This document shows positions 5,553 to 8,148 of a stretch of DNA of 8,148 nt, piece by piece. A program made the translations under genes and the position numbers. This DNA is from a bacterium (GTDB lineage Bacteria; Krumholzibacteriota; Krumholzibacteria; LZORAL124-64-63). The notes under the pieces are model-generated. The model ran no database searches. It was not told the origin of the DNA and saw nothing but the letters and a program-made list of their open reading frames with translations. Numbering within the stretch: position 1 is the stretch's first letter; every line of letters begins with the position of its first letter. The stretch covers positions 1 to 8,148 of the forward strand of contig QNDV01000080.1 of NCBI GenBank assembly GCA_003646045.1, in the 5' to 3' direction.

Positions 5553-6386
5553 ATGTCCACTCCCCGCACCCTGGCCGGCAAGACCCTCCTGGTCACCGGC
5601 GGCAGCCGCGGCATCGGCCGGGCCATCGCCCTGCGTGCCGCCCGGGACGGCGCCAACGTGGTGATCTGCGCCAAGACCACCACCGAGCACGCCAAGCTGC
5701 CTGGCACCATCGGTGAGGCGGCCGCGGAGTGCGAACAGGCCGGCGGCCAGGCCTTGGCCGTCAAGACCGACCTGCGATTCGAGGACGAAATCACGGCCGC
5801 CGTTGCCGCTGCAGTGGAGCGTTTCGGAGGCCTGGACATCCTGGTCAACAACGCCAGCGCCCTGGGCATCAGCGGTACCCTCGAAACCACCACCAAGATG
5901 TTCGACCGCATGCACGGTATCAACGCCCGCGGCAGCTGGCTCATGACCCGCGAATGCCTGCCCCATCTGCTGAAGGGCGACAACCCGCACGTCCTGAACA
6001 TCGCACCGCCGCTGAACATGGATGCCAAGTGGTTCAAGGACTTCGGCGCCTACAGCCTGGCCAAGTACGCCATGAGCGTGTGGGTGCTGGGGATGAGCGC
6101 CGAGTTCGCCGACCGGGGAGTGGCTTTCAACGCGCTATGGCCGAAAACCACCGTGGCCACCGCCGCGGTGCGCAACCTGCTGGGTGGCGAGGCCATGGTC
6201 AACGCCAGCCGTGAGCCGGCGGTGATGGGCGACGCGGCCCACGCCGTCTTGACCCGGGACAGCAACGTCTATACAGGAAACTTCACAACAGACGAAGATA
6301 TCCTGATCGAGGAAGGTGTCACCGACCTGGACAAGTACGCCGTCAAGCCGGGCACACCGTTGCAGACCGACTTTTTTCTGGACTGA
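5553..6386 (+). CDS. HSDL2-like short-chain dehydrogenase/reductase (SDR)
   Basis: The protein is 277 aa, starting at ATG 5553 with AAAGGA 8 bases upstream. The cofactor loop TGGSRGIG (residues 15-22) and NNAS (99-102) mark a classical SDR using NAD(P)(H). Tyr167 and Lys171 form the active-site Y-x3-K (AYSLAKYAM). Segments such as KYAMSVWVLGM, FNALWPKTTVATAAV, GNFTTDEDILIEEGV and the ending YAVKPGTPLQTDFFLD closely resemble the SDR domain of hydroxysteroid dehydrogenase-like protein 2. The protein stops exactly where animal HSDL2 continues into its SCP2 sterol-carrier domain, so it is the bacterial single-domain form. The substrate is unknown; a lipid-type hydroxyl/keto compound is plausible. 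Oddity: HSDL2 proteins have Ser before Pro-Pro (N-I-S-P-P-L-N), whereas this one has Ala151 (codon GCA). Only 24 bases separate it from pyruvate kinase, suggesting one transcript. Confidence 0.92.
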   Translation: MSTPRTLAGKTLLVTGGSRGIGRAIALRAARDGANVVICAKTTTEHAKLPGTIGEAAAECEQAGGQALAVKTDLRFEDEITAAVAAAVERFGGLDILVNNASALGISGTLETTTKMFDRMHGINARGSWLMTRECLPHLLKGDNPHVLNIAPPLNMDAKWFKDFGAYSLAKYAMSVWVLGMSAEFADRGVAFNALWPKTTVATAAVRNLLGGEAMVNASREPAVMGDAAHAVLTRDSNVYTGNFTTDEDILIEEGVTDLDKYAVKPGTPLQTDFFLD

Positions 6387-6410
6387 TTTCAGTACGAGGG
6401 GAAGCGCGCC

Positions 6411-7832
6411 ATGAGGACCAAGACCAAGATTGTCTGCACCATCGGTCCCGCGACTCGGGACCCGGAGGTTCTTGGACAGCTCATGGACGCCGGTATGGAC
6501 GTGTGCCGCCTGAACTTTTCCCACGGTACCCACGCCGAGCATGCCGAACTCGTGGCATCCATCCGCACCGTGGCCGAGCAGAAGGACCGGCATATCGCCA
6601 TCCTCCAGGATTTGGCGGGACCCAAGATCAGGACCGGTGACCTGGCCGACGGGCCGGTGGAGCTGGTGAAGGGCGCGGAGATCACCCTGACGAGTCGTGA
6701 CGTGCCGGGCGACGCCAGCGAAGTGGGCCTGACCTGGGCCGGGTTGCCCCATTGCCTCGAGCCCGGCGATACCGTGTTGCTGGCCGACGGCACCATGCAG
6801 CTCGAAGTCGTGGCCGCGGATGATACCGATGCGCGTTGCCGCGTGGTCTACGGCGGCGAGTTGGGCAGCCACAAGGGCATCAACCTGCCCGACCGCAGCA
6901 TCGACCCGCCCATCCTGTCGGACAAGGATCGGGCAGACCTGGCCTTCGGGCTGGAGCAGGGTGTGGACTGGGTCGCCCTGAGTTTCGTGCGCAATGCGCA
7001 GGATGTGCGCGATACCAAGGAACTGATCGCGGCCGCGGGCAAGGACACGCCGCTCATTGCCAAGATCGAGAAGTTCGAGGCCCTCGAGGACATCGACGAG
7101 ATTCTGGCTGCGGCCGACGGACTGATGGTGGCCCGCGGTGACCTGGGCGTGGAAATCCCCCTCGAGCAGGTGCCACGCGCCCAGAAGATGCTCATCGCCA
7201 AGGCTAATGCCGCCGCCAAGCCGGTGATCACCGCCACCCAGATGCTAAAGTCCATGGTGGAGAATCCGCGGCCCACCCGGGCCGAGGTCACCGACGTGGC
7301 CAACGCCATTTTCGATGGCACCGACGCCATCATGCTGTCCGAGGAAACAGCCATGGGGCAATACCCGGTGGAGGCAGTGCGGGTCATGACGCTGGTGGCG
7401 CAGGATACCGAAAGCCAATGCGCGGCCGTGCGCCGGAGCCAACGCCGCACCGACACCGACGACAAGATGACTTTCGCGCAGGCCGTGTCCCACACCGCGG
7501 TGCAGATGGCCGCCGACATCGAGGCCGCCGCCATCATCACCTGCACCAGCAGTGGCAGCACCACCTGTCTGGTGGCCAGTTACCGCCCCTGCCAGACCCT
7601 GTTGGCCCTGACTCCCAAGCGCAAGACCGCCCGGCGTCTGGCCCTGGTCTTCGGTGCGGTGCCGGTGGTAACCCAGCCGGCCCTCAACGCCGAGGAGATG
7701 GAGATCAGTGCCATCGAGGCGGCCAGCGAGGGTGGCTACGTCAAGCGGGGTGACGCGGTGGTCCTGACCGCAGGCCTGCCGTTGCACGTGCCGGGAACCA
7801 CGAATCTCATCAAGGTTGCCCAGGTCGAATAG
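6411..7832 (+). CDS. pyk: Pyruvate kinase (EC 2.7.1.40)
   Basis: This complete 473-aa enzyme has a normal length for the bacterial type. It catalyses the last glycolytic step, phosphoenolpyruvate + ADP to pyruvate + ATP, in the cytoplasm. It opens TKTKIVCTIGPATRDPEVL; active-site Arg33, Asn35, Ser37 and His38 lie in CRLNFSHG. LQDLAGPKIRTG (65-76) leads into the B domain, which closes at GINLPDRSI. LIAKIEKFEAL carries catalytic Lys218 and metal ligand Glu220; MVARGDLGVEIP carries Asp244; PVITATQMLKSMVENPRPTR contains the catalytic Thr (276) and the family signature. The C-terminal regulatory domain spans roughly 352-473 (CTSSGSTTCLVASYRP, then VVLTAGLP). The Glu in PVELVKG appears to align with the Glu linked to potassium dependence in rabbit enzyme. 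Ribosome site GAGGGGA is about 9 bases before ATG. It is probably co-transcribed with the SDR gene and converges on the next gene. Confidence 0.98.
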   Translation: MRTKTKIVCTIGPATRDPEVLGQLMDAGMDVCRLNFSHGTHAEHAELVASIRTVAEQKDRHIAILQDLAGPKIRTGDLADGPVELVKGAEITLTSRDVPGDASEVGLTWAGLPHCLEPGDTVLLADGTMQLEVVAADDTDARCRVVYGGELGSHKGINLPDRSIDPPILSDKDRADLAFGLEQGVDWVALSFVRNAQDVRDTKELIAAAGKDTPLIAKIEKFEALEDIDEILAAADGLMVARGDLGVEIPLEQVPRAQKMLIAKANAAAKPVITATQMLKSMVENPRPTRAEVTDVANAIFDGTDAIMLSEETAMGQYPVEAVRVMTLVAQDTESQCAAVRRSQRRTDTDDKMTFAQAVSHTAVQMAADIEAAAIITCTSSGSTTCLVASYRPCQTLLALTPKRKTARRLALVFGAVPVVTQPALNAEEMEISAIEAASEGGYVKRGDAVVLTAGLPLHVPGTTNLIKVAQVE

Positions 7833-7836
7833 CCGC

Positions 7837-8148
7837 CTACCAGACCACCACGAAGCGCCCCACGAAGTCCGCGAACTGCGGGTCGTGGGTTTCCACGGAA
7901 TACAGGTAGATCCCGCTGACGATTTCCTGTCCGTTGCGGGACATGAGATTCCACATGACCGTGCCCCCATCGGTGGAGCCGTCGTGCATGAAGGCGTCCA
8001 CCAGATCGCCGGCGGCGGTGTAGATGGAGATGGTATTGGACGCCAGGGGCAGATTGGTGAAGGCGATCTGTGATCCCGTGGCGTCAAGCAGCGAGGGGAA
8101 TTGCTGGTCGAATTCCGCCAGCGCCTCACGGGTCACGGGGTTGGGATA
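7837..8148 (-). CDS. C-terminal part of a large secreted protein with a FlgD-Ig/type-IX-sorting-like module
   Basis: The gene enters from the right edge and only its last 103 residues are visible. The frame is open to base 8148, starting YPNPVTREALAEF, so an internal GTG at 8136 is not a real start. The visible part is one beta-sandwich module: YPNP, then IAFTNLPLASNTISIYTAAG, DLVDAFMHDGSTDGGTVMWN, LMSRNGQEIVSGIYLYSVET and a final GRFVVVW. This matches C-terminal domains seen on many exported proteins of FCB-group and related bacteria, annotated as FlgD Ig-like or type IX secretion sorting domains. They anchor or sort a large N-terminal passenger that lies outside the window, so the function of the whole protein cannot be given. 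The TAG stop lies only 4 bases from the convergent pyruvate kinase stop, with no terminator between them. Confidence 0.8.
   Translation of the reverse strand, partial: YPNPVTREALAEFDQQFPSLLDATGSQIAFTNLPLASNTISIYTAAGDLVDAFMHDGSTDGGTVMWNLMSRNGQEIVSGIYLYSVETHDPQFADFVGRFVVVW

Noticed and set aside
1..8148. CRISPR array, tRNA/rRNA genes, insertion sequences, or a defence system
   Set aside because: No regularly spaced repeats, no recognisable RNA gene folds, no transposase or integrase motifs, and no nuclease or toxin-antitoxin signatures were seen on either strand.

Overview
The window is mostly GC-rich DNA (60-base lines inside the SDR gene reach about 78% GC). It is gene-dense and comes from a Gram-negative bacterium: there is an outer-membrane barrel protein ending in Phe, a lipoprotein with a lipobox, and two exported proteins with special C-terminal tails. 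A YPNP...SRNGQEIVSGIYLY C-terminal module and a beta-helix protein ending in WGSLKALYG resemble secreted proteins I associate with uncultured FCB-group-like phyla (Krumholzibacteriota, Eisenbacteria and relatives). That placement is inference and no marker gene here proves it.

Layout. (1) 1-1038, plus strand: the C-terminal end of a sigma-54-dependent (NtrC-type) regulator, overlapping by 4 bases (GTGA) a 209-aa secreted beta-barrel protein. (2) 1059-2944, minus strand: a lower-GC islet (sampled lines 43-57% GC) with a TylF/MycF-type O-methyltransferase and, upstream of it, a secreted right-handed beta-helix protein whose frame is broken at codon 84 by an in-frame TGA. A perfect 10-bp hairpin lies between the two. 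(3) 3155-3991, minus: a lipoprotein of unknown function, with a good Shine-Dalgarno sequence and a sigma-54-like -24/-12 element about 50-65 bases upstream of its start. (4) 4208-5365, minus: a GT4-family glycosyltransferase. (5) 5366-5552: a divergent control region with small palindromes. (6) 5553-7832, plus: an HSDL2-like short-chain dehydrogenase and a complete pyruvate kinase, 24 bases apart and probably one operon. (7) 7837-8148, minus: the C-terminal end of a large exported protein, convergent with pyruvate kinase and only 4 bases from it.

How they relate. The window looks like several short independent transcription units, with no single pathway linking them. The methyltransferase and glycosyltransferase could both act on surface glycans or glycolipids, but they are separated and nothing else of such a cluster is present. 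The barrel protein, lipoprotein, beta-helix protein and C-terminal module all belong to the cell envelope. I did not find a convincing new multi-gene system. The points most worth checking are the in-frame TGA, the sigma-54-like promoter in a window that also holds a sigma-54 activator, the regulator/barrel overlap, and the Ala where HSDL2-type enzymes carry Ser. No rRNA, tRNA, CRISPR array or transposase was seen.
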